Shown here piece after piece: positions 37,729 through 47,380 of a stretch of 64,000 nucleotides of DNA. A program made the position numbers and the translations under genes. Where the stretch lies: assembly GCA_021732005.1 (NCBI GenBank), contig JAKFVT010000034.1, positions 1 through 64,000 on the forward strand. The letters run 5' to 3'. Every line of letters begins with the position of its first letter. Position 1 is the stretch's first letter. The notes beneath the pieces were generated by a model. That model was not told where the DNA came from and did not search any database. It saw only the letters and a program-made list of their open reading frames with translations. Source of the stretch: Mycobacterium sp. Its GTDB lineage: Bacteria > Actinomycetota > Actinomycetes > Mycobacteriales > Mycobacteriaceae.

Positions 37729-38316
37729 ATGGCTGACGAACTGACCTCAGGACCGGAAGCTCCACCCACCGACGAACTGGCCAGTGCTGAAGCATCGCTA
37801 CAGGTTCTCCAACAAGTGATGCACGGTATTGCTTCCGATGATTTGAATAAGCAGACGCCGTGCCGCGAGTTCGACGTGGCCGGGCTCACCGATCACCTGC
37901 TGCATTCGATCACCCTGCTGGGTGGTGCGGCCGGCGCGCAGTTCCCGGAGCGCAACCCCGATGACTCCGTCGAGCGTCAGGTGATCGCCGCGGCCCGACC
38001 GGCGGTGGACGCCTGGCGGCGCCGCGGGCTGGAGGGCACGGTTCCGTTCGGCGACAACGAGGCGCCCGCGCAATTCATGGCCGGCATCCTCTCCGTTGAG
38101 TTCCTGATCCACGCGTGGGATTACGCGTCGGCGATCGGTCGCCCGATCGATGCCCCGGACTCGTTGACCGAGTACGTGTCGGGCCTGGCGCACCGCATCA
38201 TCACCCCGGAGGGGCGTGTCAGGGCCGGTTTCGACGACCCGGTCGACGTCGCGGCGCACGCTTCGAAGCTGGACCGGCTGGCTGCCTTCACCGGCCGCAC
38301 GCCTGTCAGCGGGTAG
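37729..38316 (+). CDS. TIGR03086-type DinB-fold metal-binding protein
   Basis: 195 residues. A four-helix bundle of the mycothiol-dependent maleylpyruvate isomerase/DinB type: [20 protein letters not shown], with the HLLHSI His, and [16 protein letters not shown] carrying the HxWD signature. Metal-ligand histidines are present. Such proteins are probable mycothiol-S-transferases, but the substrate is unknown. The same frame is open back to 36682 opposite cysK; the leaderless promoter supports 37729. Its tail overlaps hisC2 by 11 bases. Confidence 0.85.
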   Translation: MADELTSGPEAPPTDELASAEASLQVLQQVMHGIASDDLNKQTPCREFDVAGLTDHLLHSITLLGGAAGAQFPERNPDDSVERQVIAAARPAVDAWRRRGLEGTVPFGDNEAPAQFMAGILSVEFLIHAWDYASAIGRPIDAPDSLTEYVSGLAHRIITPEGRVRAGFDDPVDVAAHASKLDRLAAFTGRTPVSG

Positions 38317-39376
38317 CGATCCACTTCCGGGCGAACGCCAGGAACGCGTCGTTCTCCTCGGGTGCGCCGATCGTCACCCGGACGCCGTCGGTGCCGTAGG
38401 GGCGCACCAGGACGCGGTCGTCGGCGGCCTGCTCGACGAAGTCGGGCGTCTCTTCCGGCGTCAGCGGTAGCCACACGAAGTTCGCCTGCGACGGCGGGAA
38501 GCTGTAGCCGAGCTCGGTGAGTGCGGCGCAGACCCGGCGGCGTTCGGCGACCACGGCGTCGGTCCGGGCCAGGAGTTCGTCAGCGGCATTCACCGAGGCG
38601 ATCGCCGCGGCCTGCGAGACGGTGGTCGCTGTGAAAGGCACGTAGACCTTGCCCAGCGCGGTGATGATGTCGGGATCGCCGACGGCGTAACCGATCCGCA
38701 GCCCGGCAAGTCCGTATGCTTTCGAAAAAGTCCGCAGCACAACGACATTGGGATGGCTTCGGGCCAGTCCGAGGCTGTCGGGCGCCATCCCGTCGCGGAT
38801 GTATTCGACGTAGGCCTCGTCGATGGCGATGAGAATGTCCGGCGGCACGGCGGCGACGAACCGGGCGAGCGCATCGGGGTCCACGACGGTGGAGGTCGGG
38901 TTGTTCGGGTTGCAGACGAAGATCAGGCGCGTGCGGTCGGTGATCGCGGCGAGCATGGCGTCGAGGTCGAACGTGTAGTCGCGCAGCGGCACCTGGACAG
39001 CGGTGGCGCCGGCCACCCGGACCTGCAGCGGGTAGATCTCGAAGCTGCGCCAGCCGAAGACCACCTCGTCACCGACGGAAGCGGTGATCTGAATGAGCTG
39101 CTGGCACAGGCTCACCGATCCGCAGCCGACGGCGATGTTCTCGGGGGCGAAAGGCCCGTCCTTGCTCAAATGCTTGGCCAGGTGCTCCTTGAGTTCCACG
39201 TAGCCGTTGTCGGGGTAGCGGTTGATGGTCTCGGCGGATGCGGCGATCGCCGAGCGCACGCTCGGCAGCGGCCCGTGCACCGTCTCGTTGCTGGCCAGCT
39301 TGATGGCACCCGGCACCGTCTTACCCGGGGTGTAGGCCGGTAGATCGGCCAGTTCGGGGCGCAGGCGGGCGGTCAT
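38306..39376 (-). CDS. hisC2: Aminotransferase HisC2 (Pat)
   Basis: 356 residues from ATG 39376. Fold-type I aminotransferase: NETVHGP near the N-terminus, VCNPNNPTS, the IDEAYVEY Asp and Tyr, and PLP Lys in TFSKAYGLAGLRIGYAVG. The C-terminal RPYGTDGVRVTIG holds the substrate-carboxylate Arg. It is the Rv3772 type, reported as aromatic (phenylalanine) aminotransferase rather than histidinol-phosphate specific. A leaderless -10 (TAGACT) precedes the start, so the longer frame to 39409 is not used. Confidence 0.92.
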   Translation of the reverse strand: MTARLRPELADLPAYTPGKTVPGAIKLASNETVHGPLPSVRSAIAASAETINRYPDNGYVELKEHLAKHLSKDGPFAPENIAVGCGSVSLCQQLIQITASVGDEVVFGWRSFEIYPLQVRVAGATAVQVPLRDYTFDLDAMLAAITDRTRLIFVCNPNNPTSTVVDPDALARFVAAVPPDILIAIDEAYVEYIRDGMAPDSLGLARSHPNVVVLRTFSKAYGLAGLRIGYAVGDPDIITALGKVYVPFTATTVSQAAAIASVNAADELLARTDAVVAERRRVCAALTELGYSFPPSQANFVWLPLTPEETPDFVEQAADDRVLVRPYGTDGVRVTIGAPEENDAFLAFARKWIATR

Positions 39377-39383
39377 TTGTCCA

Positions 39384-39389
39384 AGTCTA
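39384..39389 (-). promoter_or_regulatory. -10 element TAGACT for hisC2
   Basis: On the minus strand TAGACT lies seven bases before the hisC2 ATG. Confidence 0.5.
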
Positions 39390-39460
39390 AGTGGGCTGTG
39401 TACTCTCATCCATCGGCGGTTCGGGGCATCAGTCAGGCTCCGGTACGCTCAGGTAATTCA

Positions 39461-39549
39461 GGAGGCGTGCCAGAGCGGCCGAATGGGACTCACTGCTAAT
39501 GAGTTGTCCCCCTTAAAGGGGACCGGAGGTTCAAATCCTCTCGCCTCCG
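39461..39549 (+). tRNA. tRNA-Ser (anticodon GCT)
   Basis: The acceptor arm GGAGGCG pairs with CGCCTCC, discriminator G at 39549. The anticodon loop ACTGCTA gives GCT. A long variable arm (CCCCCTTAAAGGGG region) marks class II. 89 bases, no encoded CCA. Confidence 0.95.
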
Positions 39550-39590
39550 CCGCGGCTGATTCGTCAGCCACGACAACTGAAGACAGAACG

Positions 39591-39663
39591 GCGCCCGTAG
39601 CTCAACGGATAGAGCATCTGACTACGGATCAGAAGGTTAGGGGTTCGAATCCCTTCGGGCGCA
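39591..39663 (+). tRNA. tRNA-Arg (anticodon ACG)
   Basis: The acceptor stem GCGCCCG pairs with CGGGCGC, discriminator A at 39663. The D-arm TAGCTCAACGGATAGAGCA, an anticodon loop CTACGGA (ACG) and T-loop GGTTCGAATCC are regular. 73 bases, no encoded CCA. Confidence 0.95.
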
Positions 39664-39843
39664 CTTCGCATGACTCGGGCTAACGGCCCCATTTCGCGCC
39701 CAGCAACTGCTTATCTCCTGCCCGACGGGTAGCCCGTTATGGCAAAAATGTCACAGATGGTTCCCTTGGCTAACTCTCAACGGTTATTGTCGGTTCAAAT
39801 AACTTGACGCCGTCTGTCATGGCAGCTGAACAGGGGCTCGTCT

Positions 39844-40965
39844 TTGCAGGCAACCTTCGACGATTTTGCCGGGTTCGGCAACCACCTTCGTAAGTGGTGG
39901 AATGAGCCGGTCGACTACGCCGCGCAGGTGCAGTACTTCACAAAACGCGCGAAGTCCGGGCCGATCCAAGTGCTCATCGGTATCGGCACCGGAACGAACG
40001 GACTGCTGTCGCTGTTCGTCCTGCTTCCCTCGGCGCGTACCCCGGCATCGCAGGTCGTCGTGGCCATGTTCGCTGCCCTGCAGCTCTTCTGGGGTTGGAA
40101 TTGGTGTTATCGCCCATGGCCGTCGCGGCGGGTCTCGCTTGCTTTTGTCATCTCTGCGGACATCGGGATAGCCGCTGTGGCGGTGCTGGATGCAAGCTGG
40201 TTGCTCGGCTTGTTCGCCTTCAATGCCTTCGCGATGATCTCGGTATACCTGATGTTCTTCGATGGTCCGAAATACCTTGCAGCGCATGTACTATGGCTGC
40301 TTCTGGCGACCACGGCCTTCGCCCTGCATGTAAGTCAGGCAACCAATCTCGATGTCTCTGCCTTCACCGTCAAGACGATCGCCGCCGTGGCCCCCGTGGC
40401 ATGGACCCCGCTGGGGATCCAGCTCGCAATCTGGTCGCTGCGTAACGACGCGAACGAATCGATCACTGATCCACTGACCGGCCTGCTCAACCGGCGGGGT
40501 CTGCACCTTCACATCGCAGACCTGTTCCGGGACGTCATCGCCGAGGACACTGACGTGGCGGTGATCGTTGTGGACCTGGACCGCTTCAAGGCGATCAACG
40601 ACACGTTCGGGCATATCGCCGGCGACGAGGTTCTGGCCCTCTGCGCTCGCCGGATCCTGTCAGCAGTGGGGAGCACCGCGCTGGTGGCCCGGATCGGCGG
40701 CGAGGAGTTCGTCGTCGTCGACCTGGTCGATTCCGGGCTGGCGAGTGTCGGGGCCGACCACATCCGGCACGCAATCGCTGCTCCGGCCGAGCACTCGATC
40801 ACCGCGAGCGTCGGCGTCACCAGTGTTGCCGTGGACGCCTTCTCCTCTGTCGGAGGGGACCCGGTTGCAGTTCTCGACTCGCTCGTCCAGCGGGCGGATC
40901 TCGCGATGTTCGATGCCAAGCGCAACGGGGGCAACATCACTGTCCATCTACCGCCGGTCGGCTGA
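39844..40965 (+). CDS. Membrane-anchored GGDEF diguanylate cyclase
   Basis: 373 residues from TTG 39844. An N-terminal membrane domain (about 40-200) has some six helices in a MASE-like arrangement (FVISADIGIAAVAVLDASWL). The GGDEF domain is at about 210-370: DPLTGLLNRRGL, VVDLDRFKAINDTFGHIAGD, and the active-site motif GGEEF at 285-289 with a preceding Arg. It should make c-di-GMP. The inhibitory I-site RxxD expected upstream is absent (GSTA), so feedback by product is not expected. No EAL domain follows. The TTG start is uncertain. Confidence 0.85.
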   Translation: MQATFDDFAGFGNHLRKWWNEPVDYAAQVQYFTKRAKSGPIQVLIGIGTGTNGLLSLFVLLPSARTPASQVVVAMFAALQLFWGWNWCYRPWPSRRVSLAFVISADIGIAAVAVLDASWLLGLFAFNAFAMISVYLMFFDGPKYLAAHVLWLLLATTAFALHVSQATNLDVSAFTVKTIAAVAPVAWTPLGIQLAIWSLRNDANESITDPLTGLLNRRGLHLHIADLFRDVIAEDTDVAVIVVDLDRFKAINDTFGHIAGDEVLALCARRILSAVGSTALVARIGGEEFVVVDLVDSGLASVGADHIRHAIAAPAEHSITASVGVTSVAVDAFSSVGGDPVAVLDSLVQRADLAMFDAKRNGGNITVHLPPVG

Positions 40966-40998
40966 TCGGCGTACCGAAACGCAAAGGGCCGCAGGGTT

Positions 40999-42446
<1,448 letters not shown>

Positions 42447-42450
<4 letters not shown>

Positions 42451-42734
42451 CGCACAGCTCCTTCCGGATCGGGGTACCAGCGGCGGATGTCGTCGGGGGT
42501 GGCCTTGGCCGCCTGGTTGAAGATGAACCACTGGCGGGCTTTCTCGGCGCCGGCCGCACCGAAGTCGATCAGGCAGTTGTCGACCTGGTAGCCGGCGGCT
42601 CGTAGCGCCGACACGTTCTCGTCGTTGGCGGCTCGAAGGCGGTCCTTCGACAGTCCGCGGAACTGCGTGAAGTCCGGGGACGAGCAGTCGACCACGTCGG
42701 GATCGAGACCGATCTGAATGGCAGTGACGGTCAT
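42447..42734 (-). CDS. Small hypothetical protein co-translated with monooxygenase
   Basis: 95 residues, no signal or membrane segment. VSALRAAGYQVDNCLIDFGA and WFIFNQAAKATPDDIRRWYP suggest a small alpha/beta fold. AGGAGGTG is a strong ribosome site before ATG 42734. Its stop overlaps the monooxygenase start (ATGA). It may be an accessory or sugar/phenol-processing partner, but the family is not recognised. Confidence 0.72.
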
Positions 42735-42746
42735 GCGAGCACCTCC

Positions 42747-42760
42747 TCAACAGTTGTTGA
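42747..42760. promoter_or_regulatory. TetR operator copy A
   Basis: TCAACAGTTGTTGA: inverted 6-bp arms (TCAACA/TGTTGA) around a 2-bp centre, 12 bases from the ATG of the minus-strand gene. Identical to copy B. Confidence 0.72.
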
Positions 42761-42790
42761 AATCGACGCTAGGTCGGCGACTTGGAGATG

Positions 42791-42804
42791 TCAACAGTTG
42801 TTGA
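42791..42804. promoter_or_regulatory. TetR operator copy B
   Basis: Same 14-bp palindrome TCAACAGTTGTTGA, starting 44 bases after copy A. It ends one base before the TetR -10 (42806-42811), so binding would block RNA polymerase and give autorepression. Confidence 0.72.
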
Positions 42805-42805
42805 A

Positions 42806-42811
42806 TAGACT
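42806..42811 (+). promoter_or_regulatory. -10 element TAGACT for TetR gene
   Basis: TAGACT, six bases, then ATG 42818: leaderless start directly beside operator B. Confidence 0.55.
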
Positions 42812-42817
42812 GCGGAG

Positions 42818-43375
42818 ATGACTGCAAAGTCCCGCGACGGTGCGGCAACCCGATCGCGGATCCTGGCCGAAGCCCGCTCCCAGTTCGGCGAACGGGGCTT
42901 TGAGCGGACGACCATCCGGTCGATCGCGTCGGCGGCGGGAGTCGATCCGGCACTGGTCATGCACTACTTCGGGAACAAGGTCCAGCTCTTCGCTGCCGCG
43001 TCGCGACTCGCGATCGCCTTCCCCGACCTCGCCGGCGTCGCGCCCGAACGCGTCGTCGACCTCGTACTTCCGTTATTCGTCGAGGTCTGGGGCCCGGACG
43101 GTCCGTTCTTGCCGTTGCTGCGCTCCGCAGCCACCAACAGGGTCGCCGCCGACGCGCTGCTGGGCGTCTTCGTCGACCAGGTGAGTCCCGCCTTGGCTGC
43201 CGTGGTGCCGGACCGGCCCGCGGAGCGTGCCGCACTCGTCGGCTCGCAGATGCTGGGTCTGGCGGTCGGGCGCTACATCCTCGGGCTACCGCCGCTCGTG
43301 GCCATGGACGACGCGACGCTCGCCGAGTGGTTGCGGCCGGTAGTGGCGCATTACCTCAGTGACCCGGCACCGTGA
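42818..43375 (+). CDS. TetR family repressor of the monooxygenase unit
   Basis: 185 residues. The HTH is at about 12-58: RSRILAEARSQFGERGFERT, TIRSIASAAGVDPALVMHYF and NKVQLFAAA, the standard TetR pattern. The C-terminal ligand domain is of the TetR_C_17-like short type with LLRSAATNRVAADALLGVFV. It is transcribed away from the 95-residue/monooxygenase pair across two identical palindromes and most likely represses both directions, relieved by the monooxygenase substrate. Confidence 0.9.
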   Translation: MTAKSRDGAATRSRILAEARSQFGERGFERTTIRSIASAAGVDPALVMHYFGNKVQLFAAASRLAIAFPDLAGVAPERVVDLVLPLFVEVWGPDGPFLPLLRSAATNRVAADALLGVFVDQVSPALAAVVPDRPAERAALVGSQMLGLAVGRYILGLPPLVAMDDATLAEWLRPVVAHYLSDPAP

Positions 43376-43422
43376 CGCACGTCAAATTGACGGCGCCGAT
43401 CCGATGGCGCAGAGTTAACAGT

Positions 43423-43641
43423 GTGGGAAACGTAAGTGAAGTTATGCTGATCGAACAGGTCATCGACCGCTTGGCGGCCACCTATTCCGACCTTCCTCGT
43501 GACGATGTAGCGCAGACGGTTGCCAACGCCCACAATCACTTCCACGACAGCACGATCCGGGAGTTCGTTCCCCTGCTGGTCGAGCGTCGTGCGCGGAAAG
43601 AGCTCTCGCGCAGCGAATCGCTGCTCGTCTGGTCGTCGTAA
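43423..43641 (+). CDS. Small three-helix-bundle dimerisation-type protein
   Basis: 72 residues from GTG 43423, or 65 from ATG 43444. Three amphipathic helices: MLIEQVIDRLAATYSDL, RDDVAQTVANAHNHFHD and FVPLLVERRARKELSR. This matches the actinobacterial three-helix bundle dimerisation domain, found in small stand-alone proteins often near regulators. No catalytic residues are evident. It ends eight bases before a convergent exported-protein gene. Confidence 0.75.
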   Translation: MGNVSEVMLIEQVIDRLAATYSDLPRDDVAQTVANAHNHFHDSTIREFVPLLVERRARKELSRSESLLVWSS

Positions 43642-43649
43642 TCCGCGGG

Positions 43650-43946
43650 CTAGACAGCCCCGGCGTTCTCACCCTCGTCGGTGTACTCAGGACCGCTCGG
43701 CTGGGGAGCATTGCCCGTGCCGCCGGCGTCCTGACCTTCCTTCCAATACAGGTCGTCGGTCGGTAGCGGTGCGGGTCCGGTACTGCCTGGATTCTCGTTG
43801 TCGTCCCAGTAGTACGGCTCGTTGGGATCCGGCCACAACAGCCCGCTGCCCGAGTCGTCAGCCGCGGCCGTCGCGGCCGCCGAGAGCATGATCGCGGACA
43901 TCGTCACAGCCACAAGGCCCGCCGATACCAGTCTTTCGCGCACCAT
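43650..43946 (-). CDS. Small secreted acidic protein
   Basis: 98 residues from ATG 43946, with GAGGAGA as ribosome site. The signal peptide (LVSAGLVAVTMSAIMLSAAA, cleavage near ATAAADD) is clear. The mature chain is acidic and rich in Pro, Gly, Asp and Tyr/Trp, with NEPYYWDDNENPGSTGPAP and DDLYWKEGQDAGGTGNAP as two degenerate repeats of about 28 residues. No Cys. Function unknown. Confidence 0.72.
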   Translation of the reverse strand: MVRERLVSAGLVAVTMSAIMLSAAATAAADDSGSGLLWPDPNEPYYWDDNENPGSTGPAPLPTDDLYWKEGQDAGGTGNAPQPSGPEYTDEGENAGAV

Positions 43947-44048
43947 CACGGACGATCTCCTCTTCGGTAGGCGTCAATAGTCGCCGATTTCGTCGGGAGG
44001 TGCCGCATTTACGACGCGAATTTTTCGGGGACTCGAAATGCCCGGCGT

Positions 44049-44318
44049 TCAGGAGCGCGAGCAGGCGTCCTGCAGTAGGGCCGGCGGGGGCATCTCTGTC
44101 GCCTTGACCGGTTCGGAACGCAACCGCTGCACGACGTAGCGGACAGCCACTAATTGGACGGAGCCAACCACGATGGCGGGCCACAGCGCACCAGCCACAA
44201 CGGACCAGAAACCGCGAACGGCGTCGCTCGGCGGATCAGATGACTGAAAGCGCGGACTGACCAGCCAGGTGACGACAGCAACGATGACCGCCGACACCGC
44301 GTACAGGTTCATCCACAT
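44049..44318 (-). CDS. Small two-helix membrane protein
   Basis: 89 residues from ATG 44318; a TTG at 44360 would extend it by 14 basic residues. It has hydrophobic spans NLYAVSAVIVAVVTWLV and WSVVAGALWPAIVVGSVQLV, the rest short and polar, ending QDACSRS. It is similar in form to small membrane proteins common in mycobacteria. It sits alone between other small genes and no function is known. Confidence 0.6.
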   Translation of the reverse strand: MWMNLYAVSAVIVAVVTWLVSPRFQSSDPPSDAVRGFWSVVAGALWPAIVVGSVQLVAVRYVVQRLRSEPVKATEMPPPALLQDACSRS

Positions 44319-44408
44319 GCTTCGAGCGTCCCAGACCCTTCTTAGAGATGGATGTCGCAATCGTGTGAGAGCACTGAGAGGCCCCGAATCGCCGCGTGAT
44401 CGTTATCA

Positions 44409-45170
44409 CTATGTGATGGTCAAGCCGCCGTCGACGATAATTGTCTGGCCAGTCACATAGCCGCCGGCCGGCGAGGCCAGCCACACTGCGGTAGCGGCCA
44501 ATTCGACGGGATCACCCATCCTGCCGACCATCACTCGCGGTAGCTGTGTCTCCAGGTAGCCGGGCTGATACTCGTCGGTCATCTCGCTCTGGAAAAAGCC
44601 AGGAGCCAGGGCATTCACGCGAATTCCCTTGCGCGGCCCCCACTGTTGGGCCAGATCCCGGGTAAGCCCGATCACGCCTGCCTTGGACGCGCTGTACGCG
44701 GCCTGCGGCAGACCACCCGTGGTGATGCCAAGAATGCTGGAAATATTGATGATTGAGCTGCCGGCCTGCATGACACGGCCGCACGCCTGTGCCATCCAAT
44801 ACGAACCGTTGAGGTTGACGTCGACGACCTTGCGGAACTGTTCAGGCGTCTCGCGGGTGGCCGGCACCGCGGTTCCCACGCCGGCATTGTTGACCAATAC
44901 GTCCACTCGGCCGAACACCTTCATCGCCGACTCTACGAGTTGTTCGCACTGATCGGGATCGACGACATCGGTTTTGCGGGTGTACACCTTGCGGCCCGCC
45001 TCTTCGACGAGGGCCGCGGTGCCCGCCATCTGTTCGACCCGTCGAGCCCCGAGCACCAGGTGGGCGCCCGCCTCGGCAAAGGCCTGCGCGAACGACACGC
45101 CCAGCCCGGACGACGCGCCGGTGACGATGACGACCTTGTCGTCGAGCCGGAACGAATCAAGGATGCTCAT
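44409..45170 (-). CDS. Short-chain dehydrogenase/reductase
   Basis: 253 residues, classical SDR. TGASSGLGVSFAQ binds NAD(P), NNAG marks strand 4, and catalytic Ser, YSASK Tyr and Lys are present, with PGFFQSEMT after. The product is probably a hydroxyacyl or keto compound in lipid or sterol catabolism, given its partner acyl-CoA dehydrogenase. Its ATG overlaps the stop of the acyl-CoA dehydrogenase gene (ATGA), so the two are translated together. Confidence 0.9.
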   Translation of the reverse strand: MSILDSFRLDDKVVIVTGASSGLGVSFAQAFAEAGAHLVLGARRVEQMAGTAALVEEAGRKVYTRKTDVVDPDQCEQLVESAMKVFGRVDVLVNNAGVGTAVPATRETPEQFRKVVDVNLNGSYWMAQACGRVMQAGSSIINISSILGITTGGLPQAAYSASKAGVIGLTRDLAQQWGPRKGIRVNALAPGFFQSEMTDEYQPGYLETQLPRVMVGRMGDPVELAATAVWLASPAGGYVTGQTIIVDGGLTIT

Positions 45171-46345
45171 GACGGGTTCCTCAGCACCTGGCGGGCGATC
45201 GCGTACTTGTGGACTTCGGTGGGGCCGTCATAGAGCCGGAACGCCCGCATGTCGGAAAAGATTGCACCAACCGGGGTTTCGTCGGAGATGCCCATACCGC
45301 CCAGGATCTGCACGCAGCGGTCTGCCACCTTGAACAGCTCCTCGGACACGTAAGCCTTGACCATCGAGCTTTCGTGGCGCCCCTTGGCTCCGCCGTCCAA
45401 CGTCCAGCACGCCCACCAGATAGCCAGCCGGCACTGCTGCAGGGCGATCTCGTTGTCGGCCAGCATGAAGCTGACACCCTGGTGTTCGCCGAGCGGCTTG
45501 CCGAAACCCGTTCGGGTTCGGGCATGTTCGATCGCGATCGACTGTGCCCGTGATGCCGCGCCCAGCCAACGCATGCAGTGCGTCAAACGCGCTGGTGCCA
45601 GCCGCAATTGGGCGTAGCGCAGGGCCTGGCCCACCTCGCCCAGGACGGTCGCGGCCGGCAGTCGCAAGTCGTTGAACAGCACAACGCCGTGACCCTCGAC
45701 GTAATTGCGGTCCATGGTGTCCATCACGCGCTCGAGCTCGATACCGGGCGTGTTGCCGTCGCACAGGAACAGGGTCGGGCCGTCGGGACCGTGTGCATTC
45801 GGCGCCACTCGCGCCATGATGATCCACGTCCGCGCTTTGTTGGCTCCGGTGATCAGCCACTTGCGTCCGTTGATCACGTAGTCGGTGCCGTCGAAAACCG
45901 CTTCGGTGGCAAGCTGATTCGGGTCGGATCCAGCGCCGCCGGGTTCGGTCATCGCGAACACCGAGCGCTGGCGGCCGTCGATCACCGGGACCAGGAACTC
46001 GTCGGCCTGCTCCTCGGTCGCGATCTTGGACAGCAGGTACATGTTGCCCTCGTCAGGTGCCGCGCAGTTCAGCGCGACCGGACCCAGCGTCGACCAGCCG
46101 GCCGCCTCGAACAGCACCGCCTGCTCGCGATGCGACGGTTCACGGCCGCCGAAGCGGTGCGGAGCCTGGAACGTCAGCAGGCCGGCGTCGCGGGCCAGCC
46201 CCACCAGCTCGGTGCGCAGGTCCTCGTTGGGCCCGTGCCGGGTGACGCGTGGATCTCGTTCGTAGGGAACGATTTTCTCGACGACGAACGCGCGGATTTC
46301 GTCGCGCAGCGCGGCCAGGTCGTCGGGAATCTCGAAATCGATCAT
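45167..46345 (-). CDS. Acyl-CoA dehydrogenase
   Basis: 392 residues from ATG 46345. N-terminal helical domain with IRAFVVEKIVPYERDP, middle beta domain with FAMTEPGGAGSDPNQL and INGRKWLITGANKA (FAD/substrate loop), and C-terminal helices with RTRTGFGKPLGEHQGV and VQILGGMGISDETPVGAIFS. It belongs to the ACAD10/11-like group. The open frame up to 46882 lies inside the phosphotransferase gene and is rejected. It overlaps both neighbours by four bases. Confidence 0.92.
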   Translation of the reverse strand: MIDFEIPDDLAALRDEIRAFVVEKIVPYERDPRVTRHGPNEDLRTELVGLARDAGLLTFQAPHRFGGREPSHREQAVLFEAAGWSTLGPVALNCAAPDEGNMYLLSKIATEEQADEFLVPVIDGRQRSVFAMTEPGGAGSDPNQLATEAVFDGTDYVINGRKWLITGANKARTWIIMARVAPNAHGPDGPTLFLCDGNTPGIELERVMDTMDRNYVEGHGVVLFNDLRLPAATVLGEVGQALRYAQLRLAPARLTHCMRWLGAASRAQSIAIEHARTRTGFGKPLGEHQGVSFMLADNEIALQQCRLAIWWACWTLDGGAKGRHESSMVKAYVSEELFKVADRCVQILGGMGISDETPVGAIFSDMRAFRLYDGPTEVHKYAIARQVLRNPS

Positions 46346-47370
46346 CGTTGTCCCTCCATGAGAGCTAGGGCGCGCTCGAACAAGCGCACTGTCGCGATGT
46401 GTAGATGGTCGCCAACTTCTTTGGGTGCCAGCCCCGCAGCGGCACGGGCATTCGATCCCTCGAGGATGATGCCGAGCTTGAAACACGCCAGCACCGTGTA
46501 CCAGTCGATGTTGGACAGGTCGCGGGTGGTGTTCTGTGCGTACCGCTCGATCAGCTCGTCGGGGGTGGCCAGGCCGTCGGCGCTCATGAGGGCGTTGCCC
46601 AGCACCGAATCGCGGCCGGGTGCATACCAGGTGGCCAGCATCCAGGCCAGATCCAACAGCGGGTCGCCGATGGTGCACATCTCCCAGTCGACGATGGCCA
46701 CCACCTCGGGGCCGGTCGGCGAGAACATGACGTTGGCCGCGTGGTAGTCGCCGTGCATGATGCCCGGCTGCCAGCTGGTGGGCTGCTTCTGCTGCAGCCA
46801 GGTGGCCACGGCGTCGACGTCGCCGATGTCGGGTCCCGGATAGTTGTCGAACCCGCTGTAGGACTCGAGCTCGGAAAGCCACCGCGGCACTTGACGTTCC
46901 AGAAATCCGTCCGGCTTACCGAAGTCGGCGAGGCCGACCGCGACGTGATCGACGGCGCCGAGCTTGGCTGCCGCCTCCGCCATCGACAGTCCCATCCCGT
47001 GCCTTATGCCCGCGTCACCGGCGTGCAGCGGCGGCAGCATCGAGCCGGCATTGAAGCCGTCAACGGGCTCCATCAGATAGAACACCGCATCGCCGAGGAC
47101 GGCGGTGTCGTCGCACACCGCGATCAGCCGCGGGTGGGGGACATCGGTACCGGCCAGCGCGTGCAGCACCCGGGTCTCGCGCAGGATCACCTTGTTGCTC
47201 ACCGGACGTAGATGGCGGGGTCCTCGGCGGAACACGTACTCGCGGTCCGAGCGGGTGAAACGGAGCATGACGTTCTGGGTGCCGCCGGTGATTTCGGAGA
47301 CGTTTTCGAGCGGGCCGTCACCCAGGCCCTGCTCCGACATCCATGCGCTGACCGCGCTCAGCTCATCCAC
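46342..47370 (-). CDS. APH-like phosphotransferase family protein (FadE36 type)
   Basis: 342 residues, kinase-like fold. GGTQNVMLRF forms the nucleotide loop, VILRET the Lys/Glu region, HGDYHAANVMF the catalytic loop (Asp and Asn) and IVDWEMCTIGDPLLDLAWML the metal-binding Asp motif. Relatives include the N-terminal half of human ACAD10/11, which phosphorylates 4-hydroxyacyl-CoA. Here it is a separate protein co-translated with an acyl-CoA dehydrogenase. It starts 10 bases after thrE. Aminoglycoside resistance is unlikely. Confidence 0.88.
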   Translation of the reverse strand: MDELSAVSAWMSEQGLGDGPLENVSEITGGTQNVMLRFTRSDREYVFRRGPRHLRPVSNKVILRETRVLHALAGTDVPHPRLIAVCDDTAVLGDAVFYLMEPVDGFNAGSMLPPLHAGDAGIRHGMGLSMAEAAAKLGAVDHVAVGLADFGKPDGFLERQVPRWLSELESYSGFDNYPGPDIGDVDAVATWLQQKQPTSWQPGIMHGDYHAANVMFSPTGPEVVAIVDWEMCTIGDPLLDLAWMLATWYAPGRDSVLGNALMSADGLATPDELIERYAQNTTRDLSNIDWYTVLACFKLGIILEGSNARAAAGLAPKEVGDHLHIATVRLFERALALMEGQR

Positions 47371-47380
47371 CCAGGTGAAC

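Noticed and set aside
39720..39745. Riboswitch or c-di-GMP aptamer before the GGDEF gene
   Set aside because: Only a 5-bp ACGGG/CCCGT stem is visible; no aptamer core.
40966..40998. Terminator hairpin between GGDEF and monooxygenase genes
   Set aside because: CCGCAG/CTGCGG can pair but with a 15-base loop and part of the arm in the coding region; too weak to call.
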